Shown: piece by piece, positions 47,291-58,891 of the stretch
Position numbering within the stretch: position 1 is the stretch's first letter
Layout of the letters: every line of letters starts with the position of its first letter
Origin: Tulasnella sp. 424
Lineage: Eukaryota; Basidiomycota; Agaricomycetes; Cantharellales; Tulasnellaceae
Length of the DNA stretch: 64,000 nt
Direction of reading: 5' to 3'
Assembly: GCA_019633425.1 (NCBI GenBank)
Contig: WSUB01000020.1
Coordinates: 1 to 64,000, forward strand
The notes under the pieces: model-generated
Seen by the model: only the letters and a program-made list of their open reading frames with translations
What the model was told of the DNA's origin: nothing
The model's database searches: none
Program-made: the position numbers and the translations under genes

Positions 47291-48439
47291 AGCGCAACAG
47301 TCCACACTCCGGATTAGATAGGTTTGTCGTCCTTTTGGGTCCTCTGTATCGTCGACGATGGGGTAACCGCAGATGCGGAGAGCTTCGGAAGGAAAGGCGG
47401 AAGGGAGGAAGGGAGTGAGGAGCGAGGGTGAAGGACGATCTTGGGTGTCTCACGCGGAGCTTCCCTGGGCAGCTGTTTTTGTACATCGCGCACAGCCGCC
47501 CATGGCCATTATGGAGTCCGGGCGTCTATATGCCGGCACCGTGCTATTCCGCGACTCCGCACACAGCAGACGACATTAGGCAGTTCAAGTCTCCTCTCAA
47601 CGACACAAACGTTGCGAGGGGGACGAGCCTTTTTCCGATGGACTTCCTGCATGCAAGTTCAAACGACTCGCCTTGGAATTCTATTTTCGGTCACAAAATT
47701 TTATCCCCCTCCATGCCTCGACGATCGGAGTTCTGCGCACAGAGTTGGGGGTACTCTATACCTCGAATTATATCATCGTTGGGTAGAGCACCGATCACGA
47801 CCGCATTCCCAGAACTAGATACACCGTCGGTATTCCGCACGCCGCCCGCCGCCTTCCGCGTTAACGGTCCATTTTGTAACAGGAGCTAGACTCAAACACC
47901 CACGTGTCCTTACCTTCATTTTAACCTAGTTGACAATAAACCTGTCGGGATATATTTACTCTGCGATGTCTGTCTGTAACGACGGTAATCCATCGGTGAT
48001 CCTCAGCTCGTATCGAAACCGTGCAGCAACAGTAGTGCAACCATTCATTCAAATTCAGCGTACCTACAGCACCTTTAAATTTATCTGGGACGACTCGTAA
48101 ATACCTCCGCCCATAGGTCAAGGGGGTTATCGGCGGGGTGCTCGCCTTGGAGACCGTAGACTTTTCCAATTGAATAGTCAATTGAGCCCGACTCTGTTAA
48201 CACGGCGATCCCAACACTCCGAATCTTAGTTTTAAACCAGTCGCCGACAGCTAATCTGGTCCCGCCACCCCTTGGCGATACTTCCGTCACCTCCCAGACC
48301 ACCCCATCTGTCGATCAAGTATTTTTAAGAAGCTCTTCAGCTGAGGGCAGATGAGGGCAGCAGCATCTTTTCTGTCGCCCACGTCTCCCTCATTCTCCTT
48401 CTCCTAGACGAGCCGTCCTCCCAAATCAACTACTTCTCT
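47291..48439. other. Intergenic DNA with one weak minus-strand frame
   Basis: A minus-strand frame at 48081-48302 (W-E-V-T-E-V-S-P-R-G-G-G-T-R-L-A-V-G-D-W-F) reads protein-like for about 70 residues but has no ATG or supported splice site, so it may be a gene fragment. The rest shows nothing. Confidence 0.35.
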
Positions 48440-49040
48440 ATGACACACATTCACTACGGTCCCAATGTTCCGGAGTCGGTAGGCTTTTTCTCGCTCTTCT
48501 TTGTACGAGTGAGAGCCGGGTGTTGAAGATCTTCGCGTCCCCATGTCGCAGGTAATAACGCGCACTCCAACCTACCCCGCCATGAGCATCCCGATGAGAC
48601 GACTCAAAAAGTCACGCAAATCCAATTCAAAGTTTCGCGGTACTCTGGTTACTCGAAACTCGTCCTTCATCGGCAGCTCCTACTCCACTGCGGTCGGCTT
48701 GTCGATGGAGGACTTCATAACCAAGGACGTATTCGGCTGCAAGTGTTGTCGGAACAGCCTTTATTCCGAGCCGGAGCCAGTGGAGTCTGCCACGAGCGAC
48801 GGAGGAGTCGTTGAGCCAACCGAGCCTGAGTTCGACGAGAGATTGCGTTATCCGGGCTACGACCAGGAGGCGTTCGAGGCAGCGTGGCATCGCCATATTA
48901 CATCGAGAGGGAGCAGTGGTAGTACCGCATTCGAGATGACGGAATCGACGAGCAGCGAACCAGCTCGAGTCAAAGGGTGGATAAAGGGGGCGATTAAAAA
49001 GGTATTTGGCTCCAAGAAGGACGCGCCTGCAGCGATTTGA
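48440..49040 (+). CDS. Small uncharacterised protein, about 176 aa
   Basis: Preferred model: 48440-48478 plus 48552-49040, joined across a GTAGGC...GTCGCAG intron in phase 0. A single-exon alternative starts at the ATG at 48543 inside that acceptor (165 aa). The protein is basic at the front (P-M-R-R-L-K-K-S-R-K-S), has a F-G-C-K-C-C-R-N motif at about 78-85 (possible lipidation or metal site), an acidic middle and a basic amphipathic end (V-K-G-W-I-K-G-A-I-K-K-V-F-G-S-K-K). This could be membrane-binding. No family recognised. Confidence 0.5.
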
Positions 49041-49337
49041 GTCGCTGGATGTGACGACCATACATTTGGTGGTCAGCCTTTATCTAGATCCTTTTGGTTC
49101 ACATGTCGTACACTGCTCAAATGTATTTAAAGCTATCAGCCTATACCCGGAATTCGATTTGGAGTTAGTACGGCGCATTCCCTGGATTGGAGCAGGAGCA
49201 GAGAGATGCAGTATGTGATAAAATGAGAGATCACCGACCGAATCTTTCCGCGCCCCCAGCCCTTGCCCTTTTACCAACCTCCCGTCATATTCCACATATT
49301 GCCTCCCATTTGGCCACGCCCTGAGCGATCAGTAAAC

Positions 49338-50551
49338 ATGCAAGTCGCTACTAACAGCCAGACCGCCATGTCATTGGCACCGCATGGTACGTCATTTTTT
49401 AGGCTGAATGATGGGATGCCGATCTAACTCAGGAGTTCATTCGACAGTTGATCCATTCACTGGCACAGATTGGGAGGAATGCAACGGTTTTATTCGAGCC
49501 CTCCGTTCCCGTGCCCTGTGGGAAGGCAAACAACGAGACCCAGCTTGGATCGCCGACTTTGCCGCTCCATATTTCTCGCAGAAGGCCCTGTTGTGGCACT
49601 GTCGACTCCCGCAAGACGTTCGCCAAGACTGGTTCAAGCTAGAGATTGCTCTGCTCGAGAGATGGGCACCTTCAGAAGACGATAACGAGTAAGGGCCGGA
49701 AATCTGTACCAAGACTTGGCTGCCTGAGCTCAACATTGGCAACAGAGCTCAGATCAAGCCAACACCAGCAGCCGCCCCTTCAGTCAACATGGCTGAGCTC
49801 CCGCTTCAGGGTGTCCTTCGAGTGACTCTCAACAAATCGAATAAAACATTCTATGCCAAATTTGATCCGGCGCGAGGTTGTCTCGCTTTGACTGACCAGG
49901 TGGCCGAGGCCCTCTCCGTCCGTTGCAGTTCCTTGTCCAGCGGCGCCCTTCTAGAAAGGACCGTAAGTGTTTATATGATTCTCATGACACAATGAAGGAC
50001 TCACTAAAGAACTCAGGATGGCTCATGTCATTCGTGGTTAGCGGTTCAGTGGTATGTAGGCTGCCGGGAGCGAGTACCCAAATTGTGGACTGGGTCTACC
50101 GAGTGCGAATAATACCCAATTACTAGCCATCCCCTCACTAAAGGTTGTTTCTAGCTATTCCTACCTAACGCTCGTCAACTCAGAAACTATGAAACCTCCT
50201 TCTAAAGTCATTGAAACTCCATGGCAGCTGATGACTTGCCCGAACTTGGATTCGACGAATGGCGAAGTGATTCCCCGATGGAAGCACGGCGACACCAGCT
50301 GTACGTCTGTTCGCGGCTGAATCGATACTTTTCCCGGGTTACATCGATGAGCTGATTTTGGTTTGCAAGAAGCAAGCCTTGTTCTCATGGTTGACGCGAC
50401 GACGTCGACGGTCCAGCTAGTCCCGGATCCAGACGCCTTCTCTAAGCGATTTCCCAACGACAGAAGAGCGGTAAAGAGCTTCTTATGTGTAGCGACGTGT
50501 CAGAGCTGACTCTTTGCTTTTCAGAAATTGTTCATCCAGCCTGCTGAGTGA
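49338..50551 (+). CDS. Agaricomycete protein with capsid-like N-terminal domain, 275 aa
   Basis: Exons 49338-49386, 49433-49688, 49746-49962, 50017-50051, 50155-50300, 50373-50470 and 50525-50551 agree in phase. Residues about 20-105 (D-W-E-E-C-N-G-F-I-R-A-L, D-P-A-W-I-A-D-F-A-A, A-L-L-W-H-C-R-L-P-Q-D-V-R-Q-D-W, L-L-E-R-W-A-P) have the helical layout of a retrotransposon Gag capsid N-lobe. The C-terminal part (V-L-R-V-T-L-N, P-W-Q-L-M-T-C-P-N, L-V-L-M-V-D, D-P-D-A-F-S-K-R-F-P-N-D) matches lineage-specific multi-exon genes I recall from Agaricomycetes. No reverse transcriptase, protease, integrase or LTR is near, and it has six introns, so it looks like a host gene, possibly domesticated. Function unknown. 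Confidence 0.6.
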
Positions 50552-51719
50552 GCTTAAACGGAGCACTTCTGTGAAGTGGTTCTCCTCGGAGTCCTTAGTA
50601 GGCCAGATCCATCCAGCTACGTCTTAACGTAGTGTATCCTCGTACGCAAGACAATAGAATGACATGCTTTCATTGGCGGTCTATCTATTGAATGTCTCCA
50701 TCTCCAGAAACCGGCAGTGGTTGAACCATTCATGTAAAATTGTAACAAGTGCTCGGTTCCTTCAGTCTCTATGTTGGAAGGACTCTATGTCGACAATATT
50801 GTCTGTGCAGCTTACCTAGCATAATTGAACTCGTTGCTTTAAGTCATTCCTTCGGCGATCTGGCAGTAACATCGGTCTCTGCCGCGAAATCTCGAATATC
50901 TGTATTCAGGCCCATCTGTGCGCTGAGTCGAGCACCCAGAATAGACCTATCTTGTGATTGAGCCACTCCTCGCGATACGTAGTAATAGATCTTCGTATGC
51001 AAGATGTACTACTCACACATCGACATATTCAGGGGCCCCAATACGACCCCGAGAAGTCATGAAAAATAAGGTTTGCGAGGTGCCTGCAGCTCCGACCATG
51101 CAATAACCCTATTGAGGCTCAAGCCCAGTACTCACCTCGAGTAGCTGACTTCTCGATTCACCACAAAGAGTCGACATCCAGGTTGGAGCTATCCTCGAGA
51201 CTGCCATCTCCTTTCGTCCGCGACGGTGACCGCTGATTCACCCGAGGCATATCCTAGGAAACTTTCCACCGCATGATCTTACACTGGGGTTGAGGCAGCC
51301 ACTTGCGAGATCTCAATTATGCATGTAACCTCACCAAAAGAAAACCCCCCCAAAGATGAGAATTTTGCATGTAACCTAGGTCCAAACCCCATTATCACTA
51401 TAACATGTAACCTCCGCAGGAGAAGGGTCCAGGAAGGGTCCAATGTAGAGACTCCGGGCGTCTCTTTAGACTCACTGATCTAGCGTCACTCCGTGCCAGC
51501 CTTCAAGGGCAAAAGACACGGGCAAGGCAACTTCCGAGACACGATCGTACCAAGGCCGTATTTTACTCGCTCACATCCGCTGGGAAATAAAGAAATCAAT
51601 ACCTGCCCCATCGATTAATGCGGTAGGATTTGCTGCTTCCACTAGAACATCACGCGTTGTAACCCAAATTTTTGACCCCACACGTCGACGGTTTCTCGGC
51701 ACAGCCCCTAGGGAGGGCG
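50552..51719. other. Gene-free DNA with short repeats
   Basis: No frame of interest. Three copies of CATGTAACCT lie at 51322, 51368 and 51404. Confidence 0.4.
51321..51413. repeat. Three CATGTAACCT direct repeats
   Basis: GCATGTAACCT at 51321-51331 and 51367-51377, ACATGTAACCT at 51403-51413. Spacings are 46 and 36 bases. Could be a protein-binding cluster or the end of a mobile element; no other evidence. Confidence 0.4.
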
Positions 51720-52610
51720 ATGGCAATTCTACCGTGCTGTATGCAGGCAACTCTCAGTCCGCGTCTCTGCTGTCATCGCACCCCGCCGTCCGAGCCTCAT
51801 TCCTCTAAAGCATTTCATCACGATCATGACCCTCCTTTAGACCTCTTCGACCCCCTACAATCTAGCCGGTTCTCTAAACTCGAAGCATTGTATCGGTTCG
51901 ACACGTTCACTGATGGTCACGGTGGTACGACCATCACCATTCTATACCGCAGGATAAGCAGGGCAAGGAAGACCGTATTGCAAGATTAGAATGGGGCTCT
52001 AACTGTGAGCGGCTTACTACGGGTGACATGTCACTGAAGGCTGAACGCCAATTTCTAGACGCCCTTGGTCGTGCCGTTATTGGACGAAATGTGATGTCGA
52101 TGGGGGACTTGGTTCTCCCGACTGGTCTTCCTTACTGGCGGTAAGAATTCCTCCAAACTGTGGGCATAGGAGTTTGTTAATGTGACGTGGAATAGGTCTT
52201 TCTTGGGCCCTGATGGCCGCCGATACGATCTGGCATCCAGACATGGGCGGGTCCAGCGACGACTTTGTCGTGAGTATCCCTTCAACTCCACTATAGACGA
52301 GTAGAGAGTTGAACATATGGGATATCTCATTCTGATAGCTCGAGGACATGAAAGACGGAAGTAAGATTGCCACGATCCGGCCAACCCCCCCCCCCCCCAA
52401 GAGGTTCAACTTCGGCGTAGTGTGCAATGAGCTTTGGTTAACGGATCGCCTTGACAGTGAAGGTCGCAAGGTACCTCTTTCGGTAAGGCAGCTCGACAGC
52501 ACCTGAGAAGCGTGGACTGCTAACTTGGTGGTTGTCAGCAACCGCTGAAAGACATGGTTTGTCTGACGGCCATGCTTAACCGCTCATTAAACGGACGCGG
52601 AGAGCAGTAA
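51720..52610 (+). pseudogene. DUF6593-like gene with two frame breaks
   Basis: Segments in order: E-A-L-Y-R-F-D-T-F-T-D-G (first exon, in frame from about 51720); then, only after a one-base shift near 51948, G-K-E-D-R-I-A-R-L-E-W to a GTAAGA donor at 52141; exon 52196-52269 with S-F-L-G-P-D-G-R-R-Y-D-L; exon from 52325 with D-M-K-D-G-S-K-I-A-T-I-R-P and a Pro run made by 14 C; final exon with L-K-D-M-V-C-L-T-A-M-L ending TAA at 52610. GKEDRIARLEW, GPDGRxY and the terminal hydrophobic helix are the DUF6593 layout. The 52269 donor and 52325 acceptor also disagree in phase. Two breaks make a functional product unlikely, unless the poly-C neighbourhood or the assembly misleads. Confidence 0.5.
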
Positions 52611-53038
52611 TAAGCGTCTGGTTGTTCGACTAAATTTCCCTCCCCACTTCTTCGTTTCGTTTTATTACAAGTATTGGTACCTAGTAGGAGCTGGCTCCAT
52701 GGACGCTTGTAGGGCCGTGCGGCACGTGGGTGACGACAGAGTCACTCCGTCTTCATTAGAGTGCTGTAAGAAAGTCATCACCCAACTTAGGACTGGAGGT
52801 ATATCCCGAAACTTCATTCTCGTCCATATATATTGCTCGAAGGGCACAAATCGAAAGGGTTACAAGCTCCCACCTTTTTGGTGCTGCGGTTTGCTTTCGC
52901 CGTTTGTTTGTCATGATCATGTGAGTGTTGCGAGAAGCCGGCCAATACCGCACGCCGTCCGCCGGAAATCCCCAACCAGCCAGCACATAAATAGCTTCCT
53001 GCTCCTCCCTTATCCACGCAACCATTGTCATTTGAAAC
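52611..53038. other. Upstream region of ketoreductase gene
   Basis: No gene; a 115-codon plus-strand frame (52699-53046) and its antisense counterpart have no motif. Presumed promoter of the next gene. Confidence 0.35.
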
Positions 53039-54546
53039 ATGTGTAAGTTCATTCTATGAAGGTTTTCAATTCTACATTATGACCTGACTGGACGTCCCAA
53101 AGCGGACCTGCAAAACCTGTTGTCCTCGCCAGCGGGACTTGCACTGGCCGCGATCGGGGCTCTTACGGTCTCATGCTATGCATGGAACTTTATCAAGGTC
53201 GTCACCAAGAGCTTCATTGTTCCAGGTTACAGCGTAAGTTATTATTGTTCGTAACTATTTTTTTTGCGAACGAAGGCGGACGGTCAAAAATGGCCGTGCC
53301 CGTTTTCTTACTTTATCGTCGCGTCCGCATAGCTCAAAAAATTCGGCGCAAAGAGTGGAAGATGGGCAGGTATGAATTTCCATAGTGCAACCTGTCAATA
53401 AGCACGCCCCGTGGCTGACAAGCATGTTCGTGTCATAGTGGTCACTGGCGCTACTGATGGAATCGGTAAAGAGTTTGCCCTTCAACTTGCCAAAGCCGGG
53501 TTCAACGTTTTCATCGCATCTCGGTCGATGGATAAGCTGGAGGCGGTTCGCAGGGAAATTAGTACGTGAACGAAAATAAGCAACGCTGCATGATGGGGAG
53601 CTGACGTACAAATGATATCTTTTCCTTGTAGATGACGCGAACCCAGGAAGCAAGGTTCAGGTTCAACTCCACGCCATCGACTTCTCTCGACGCGATGCCG
53701 GAGCTGAGGGAGATTGGTCGCGTCTTGGTGATGCGTTGAAGGGGCTTGACATCGGCGTTCTTGGTTCGTGCCCGAAACTTCCGTAGTTGGCTGGATGAGG
53801 CTGACTTGAAGTAACCCACTTGTGGCGCGGATCTTAGTCAATAACGTTGGAAAGTCGTACTCCATCCCGGCGTACTTCGACGATGTCAGCACTCAAGAAA
53901 ATGAGGACATTGTTCAGATCAACATCAACGCGACCATGAGGATGACCCAAATTGCCCTCCCTGGAATGCTTGCCAAGTTCGTCTAAGCGAAGATATCCCT
54001 AAAGTTTCCAATACTAAAGCTCTCACTCGCTTAGGAAAAACGGTCTCATTCTCAACATCGGTTCCTTCGCTGGCTCCGTTCCTGGTCCCATGCTCGCCAC
54101 CTACTCCGCTTCGAAGGCTTTCCTCTCGACTTGGTCTCAAGCTCTGGCCGACGAATATAAGTCACGCGGAATCGTCGTCGAACTCGTTCACACATACTTT
54201 GTCGTTTCTGCCATGTCCAAGATCCGCAAGCCTACTCTGCTTATCCCCACCGCCAAGACCTACGTTCGTAGCGTCCTCAAAAACATCGGAACTGGCGCTG
54301 GAACTATGCCCGGTGTGACCGCAACGACTACTCCATACTGGCCACAAGCCTTCATGGCCTGGTTCATTGGATATCTCCCCTTCTGGTTCACTATTCGCTG
54401 GACACACAGTAAGTTGTCTCCTGCGACTTTTCTAAGATGTCGATGTTGACGAAAATGCCTCGAACCCAGACCTTCACATTGACATAAGAAAGAGGGCACT
54501 TAAGAAGCGCGAAAGGGAAGCAGCACTCGCTGATAAGACGAAGTGA
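53039..54546 (+). CDS. IFA38: Very-long-chain 3-oxoacyl-CoA reductase, 338 aa
   Basis: NADPH-dependent reduction of 3-ketoacyl-CoA in ER fatty-acid elongation, feeding sphingolipid synthesis. Exons 53039-53042 (4 nt, ATG plus one base), 53103-53233, 53333-53369, 53439-53561, 53632-53763, 53838-53976, 54035-54408 and 54470-54546 agree in phase. An N-terminal membrane helix ([13 protein letters not shown]) is followed by the Rossmann motif T-G-A-T-D-G-I-G at 60-67, V-N-N-V-G with Val instead of the usual Ala (typical of this enzyme), the catalytic S199, Y212 and K216 in Y-S-A-S-K, and a C-terminal hydrophobic stretch. The tail ends in charged D-K-T-K, a possible ER-retention signal. Length agrees with yeast Ifa38 (about 347). 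Confidence 0.92.
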
Positions 54547-54864
54547 ACGCCAAGACTTTAACGTCGGCACGTAAAAACGAACCCGATGGTCGGATTTAGA
54601 CACGTTCCGTAGATTGTGCTATTTCGAGTGTTGTGACGATAGATCTATTCTGGGTACTCCCTTTTTAGATTTGCTGCGTATTGTCCGACCGACGGGCGAA
54701 CAGGAAGCTCATCAAATAATCGGGATTGCTCACGGGGCACACTTGAACCCTGAAGGAGTTGCGGTAAGCAGGCAAAGCGCGGTCGTTAGTAGATGAATAT
54801 GATATACATATGAAAGTAGTGAGGTGAGGTAGGTGTCCAGAGATAAGTAGAAGGTTGCCGGTGG
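54547..54864. other. Convergent 3' flanks
   Basis: 318 bases between the ketoreductase and the ARL1 stop codon. No gene. Confidence 0.4.
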
Positions 54865-55799
54865 TCATGACTTCTGGATGATGTTTACCAGCCTGAATGG
54901 AAGGACAGTTCGCATCGTTAGCGGAGGGATACTAAAGCAGCAGGACATGCATAACGAAGACTCACCAGTCCAATCCCTCTTCCAGTCCTTCCCCTTTCGT
55001 TGCACAGCTACCTCTCACACTCCATTGCCGTTCCTTCTCTCCGCCGGCTAAACCCAACTTCTCGCTGATCTCTCCGGGTTTCAAAGCACCTTGCATGTCT
55101 TGCTTGTTCGCAAAGACGAGCAAAGGGACACCCTTCAGCTCTTCTTCCGACAACATGGTGAGCAGTTCCGCCCTGGACGTTGCTAGGCGGTCGGTGTCGG
55201 CAGCGTCGATCACGTAGATTATTGCTTGGGTGTTTGCATAGTAACATCGCCAGTATGGTCTAGTAGTGTGCGGTTATAAGCATGAGTGAGATGAAAATCC
55301 ATTGAGAAGAGGGAGGGCCTACCGTATACTCGACTGGCCTGTGTCGAGAACAAGGAGACAAGGAAGGTCATGTGTTTCGTCAGCATCCACACCACCAACT
55401 CCACATTGAACGGAAAAGGTCTTTGCGCACCTCCAAGGTCCCAGACTTGGAATTGTATGTTCTTGTATTGCACAGTCTCTACATTGAAGCCAATCGCTAT
55501 GGAAAGTGACGCGATTTAGTCTCTGGTGCAAAAGGGAGGTAGCTGACGGAATCTTAGCTCACTTGGTATCGTCGACACTACTTCACCAATCTAGACAAAG
55601 GACCACAGGGTGTCGGGAGAACCATCAGACAGCTGCCAGGAGCTCCGTTAGACCAGCGCTCTCTCACCTGTAGCCGGTACAAAATGGTCGTCTTTCCTGC
55701 TGCATCCAAGCCCAACATGAGAATCCGGACGTCTTTGTCCTTTCCCCATGTTGCTAAAGATGACAAGGAACTCCACAGAGACGATATCGTTACACCCAT
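54865..55799 (-). CDS. ARL1: Arf-like GTPase ARL1, 187 aa
   Basis: Golgi small GTPase that recruits GRIP-domain golgins. Exons 55799-55668, 55590-55563, 55496-55431, 55338-55323 (16 nt), 55259-54966 and 54892-54865 agree in phase. Gly2 is available for myristoylation. P-loop G-L-D-A-A-G-K-T at 30-37; T-I-G-F-N-V-E-T (switch I); W-D-L-G-G-Q (switch II) followed by [15 protein letters not shown] for guanine specificity; S-C-A-T-K-G-E-G near the end. [13 protein letters not shown] favours ARL1 over ARF1 (which has H-Y-F after the R-x-x-W-R). The 16-nt micro-exon encodes Q-S-S-I-R. Confidence 0.9.
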
Positions 55800-56295
55800 T
55801 AGTTTGCCGCGGTTGAGGGGAAGGAAAGAGAAAGGAGGAGTAGAATCTTGAAATGTCGCGCTTGCGTTTTGACGTTGACCGACAGGGGCCAGGCCTCTCG
55901 TGGCGGCCATTAGACATTTTCCTCCGCCCCGGGGATTTCGTTAACAGCACATTCTCATCCTCCATACCCAACCACGAACCTGTTGTGATCGATCAGTGAC
56001 GTGGCTTATCAAGGTGTCTCTTCATAGGCAATATCTTTACCATGAATTTCACGTCTTTCCCCCGAAGGAGGTAGTGTCTGATCCGAAACTCGGGCGTCGC
56101 CGGATGAACCGCGACCTCCACCTGCGACTGCTCAGTGCACTGATGAGACACTGATATAGTATCCCAGTGCGGCAAATCCGGCCCGCTCTACGCCATCTGG
56201 TGCGGGTGCATAAAAGGACGGAAACTTTCAACACCCTCGACATCTCGCCAAGCTTTCTTCCCGGTCGCGGATCCAGAAAACCTTACAGTATCAAC
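55800..56295. other. Divergent promoter region, ARL1 / aldo-keto reductase
   Basis: 496 bp between divergent start codons. The plus-strand TATA box is listed separately. No gene seen. Confidence 0.4.
56209..56217 (+). promoter_or_regulatory. TATA box of aldo-keto reductase gene
   Basis: CATAAAAGG lies 79-87 bp before the ATG at 56296, a good match to the TATA consensus at a usual distance for fungi. Confidence 0.5.
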
Positions 56296-57708
56296 ATGTC
56301 TCCGCAACAGATCGACGTCCCACATTTCACCCTCAATACCGGGGCTAAGCTCCCTGCGGTCGGATTAGGGTGAGTTCAGAGCCACAATCTCAAGCAAAAA
56401 TACTCTCCGTAGCTGACACCCCTCCAGGTGTTGGATGGGGTACCCAGGCGGCGGGGAGGACTGTGAGAACATGGCCAAGACTGCGATCAAACTCGGTTAT
56501 CGCCATATTGACACGGTCCGCACATTTATTGTGAAAGGAATGCAACCGTTGCCAACTGACTCTGTGAATAGGCAGCCGGTTATGGCAACGAAGAGCACGT
56601 TGGAAAAGCTATTCGCGAATCTGGGGTTCCTCGCTCTGAGATCTTCCTAGTCACCAAACTGAATAACAAAGATCACGGCCGCGTCGCCGAAGCGTTCCAG
56701 GAAAGCCTGGATCGTTTAGGGTGTGAATACATCGACTTGTATTTGATGTAAGCGCGAACATTTGGACACCCTGCATACTATTTGCGACAAGGTTAACCTT
56801 GCTTTCTGTGTCATTTTTGCTCCTAGGCACTGGCCTCAGGCCCAAAATCCAGATGGTGAGTCCGATTGCTTAACGAGTCCCGCAGGACGCCTGGATCCTG
56901 AGGACCCGACTCAAAATCCAAGCAACTGACCCTCGCCACGATGGGAGCTGCGAAGGCAAGATCCTCACGCCCGATCAATCGCCGACGTATGTCGAGACTT
57001 GGCAAGCGATGGAGAAGCTTCTGGATACCGGCAAGGTCAAGGCGATCGGTGTATCTAACTTCAGCATCAAGACTTTGGAAGTCCTCCTGCCGCAGGCCAA
57101 AGTCGTTCCGGCCGCAAACCAGGTTCGCGAAAATCGAGGTCCGACTAGTCGACGCCTTGTTGCTAACCATAGCCATGTCTACGTCCTTCCTCTTTGATTC
57201 ATCGAATAGGTCCAACTTCACCCTTGCCTTCCCTCGTTCGATCTTCTGGCCTACTGCGCCGAGAAGGGCATCCATGTGACAGCGTACACGCCGCTCGGAA
57301 GAAAGGATAGTCCCTTCTTCAGCGACGATACGATCAAATCTATCTCAGAAAAACACGAAATAACGGTAGCACAAGTATTGCTGAGCTGGGGAGTGCAACG
57401 CGGTACCAGCGTCATTCCTAAGAGCGTGCAAGAAGAAAGGCTGAAAAGCAACTTCACGGTATGGAGCAGACTTGCCTTTCCACTGACTGCAAGTTGACTA
57501 AGAGATTCTGTGACCACTCTCTTATTCACAGCTCGTCAAGCTTGACGATGAAGATATGCAAGCAATCGACAACGTGCACAAGAAACCAGGTCTTCATAGA
57601 CAGCTTCTTGTCTCGCCGATCATCGACACGGTGAACGGAACTGTTTGGGGCTGGACACATGAACAACTTGGTTGGAACTTGGACAATGCCGGATACTGGA
57701 AGTCGTGA
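56296..57708 (+). CDS. Aldo-keto reductase, 319 aa
   Basis: NADPH-dependent carbonyl reductase of the AKR superfamily (Gcy1/Ypr1-like), cytosolic. Exons 56296-56369, 56428-56515, 56572-56747, 56827-56855, 56956-57122, 57210-57458 and 57532-57708 agree in phase. Catalytic tetrad D53 (G-Y-R-H-I-D-T), Y58 (A-G-Y-G-N-E), K83 (L-V-T-K-L) and H114 (M-H-W-P-Q). Further: A-I-G-V-S-N-F, V-Q-L-H-P and V-I-P-K-S for NADPH binding. For the 56855/56956 intron the nearer acceptor would lead to a stop, so the later AAG acceptor is used. The substrate cannot be told; xylose, glycerol or aldehydes are usual. Confidence 0.9.
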
Positions 57709-58334
57709 CGAAGAGCGCTGTTGTGCTCTCGCTCGACTTGAGTAGCCGCAAGACCGTGCACGCTCAACAAATCCTCAACTTTGGAAACTTGAAAGGTCAT
57801 TTACATTTCGTGTAATAACATTAATGCATACGCCAACGCGGCGAATCGGATATTGTCCGCAGCCTTGTGGGCCTCCCCAACTATGGAGGGTCGTGTGGAT
57901 GAAATTAGAAGAAGACACTCCCAAACTCAGTATCACCATCGGTAAACTTAGCTCTTGGGTGATCCTCCGCAAAGACATTAGTCCTTATACTTCAGAGCCT
58001 TCTTCCAAGCCTGCAACTAACACCGGTTCCTCTCCCATTTGGCTAAGCTTTTCATCTCTGGTACGGGTTCGGAGACCAAACATTGACGATTATATCAGTA
58101 CATAGCTTGAATAGCATCATTAAAAGCGATGTTGCTCTTGTTTCTTCTCTGAAAAGTTCAATCTTCATTCATGTTTACACTGTTACAAGCTGACAAACAG
58201 GCAGTCGCATCCTCAAGGATGCAAGCAGGCGTCAACTTGTACGGTATTAGTGGCCCTCACCGAGTGTTTTTCGGGTTGCCGATTTCGGGGGAGCGATTGA
58301 CCAGAAGTCCAAGCAACGAACGTCGCTCTCCGTT

Positions 58335-58376
58335 GGCGGCGGCGGCGGCGGCGGCGGAGTCACGACGACGACGACG
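58335..58376. repeat. (GGC)n and (CGA)n trinucleotide repeats
   Basis: About seven GGC units at 58335-58357, then about five CGA units at 58363-58376, in otherwise non-coding DNA. Confidence 0.8.
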
Positions 58377-58891
58377 AAGTCAGCGGTGACAATGTGCATG
58401 CCGCGTCACGCTTTCGAGAGTGACATAGCAAGTGTGCCTCCGGCGTGACGGGTCCCTTGTCGGGGTTCAAAACCCCTTGCCGCGTGTGACGGTTGACCAT
58501 GAACTCTATTCTACTCTATTCCAACGTTACTAAGTAGAGGTCAGCAAACCGACCTGGATAATTCATCATGGCGCGGGACTCTTGGGTGTCAGGGTGAAGT
58601 GGCTAGTGTTGCCGCGGAGTTCGAAGTTGTCGAAGGTTCCGAAGTACTTCGATCCTCTTGGGAAGATGGTTCTCATCACACTTGGGATGGAGTGGCCTAG
58701 TCCATCTCTGAAAAATTCATTTCGTCACTTCGTTTCGATCTCCTTCGCTTCGCTCCGCGGTAACACTAAAAGTGGCTTACCGCACGGTCAGCCACTTCCC
58801 TCCCAGCGCATGTTTCCCCTGCCGAGTGTCAGCGGTGTTGTGCAGGCAAGCCTCACAAGTTATAATTAAGAGCTATCGATCATTTCCCTCT

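Noticed and set aside
52385..52398. 14-C run as the cause of the DUF6593-like frame break
   Set aside because: The frame is continuous through the run as written; the phase problems occur upstream of it.
58464..58485. GGGTTCAAAACCCC and similar GTTCAAA strings (also at 13047) as tRNA T-loops
   Set aside because: No acceptor, D- or anticodon stems could be paired around them.
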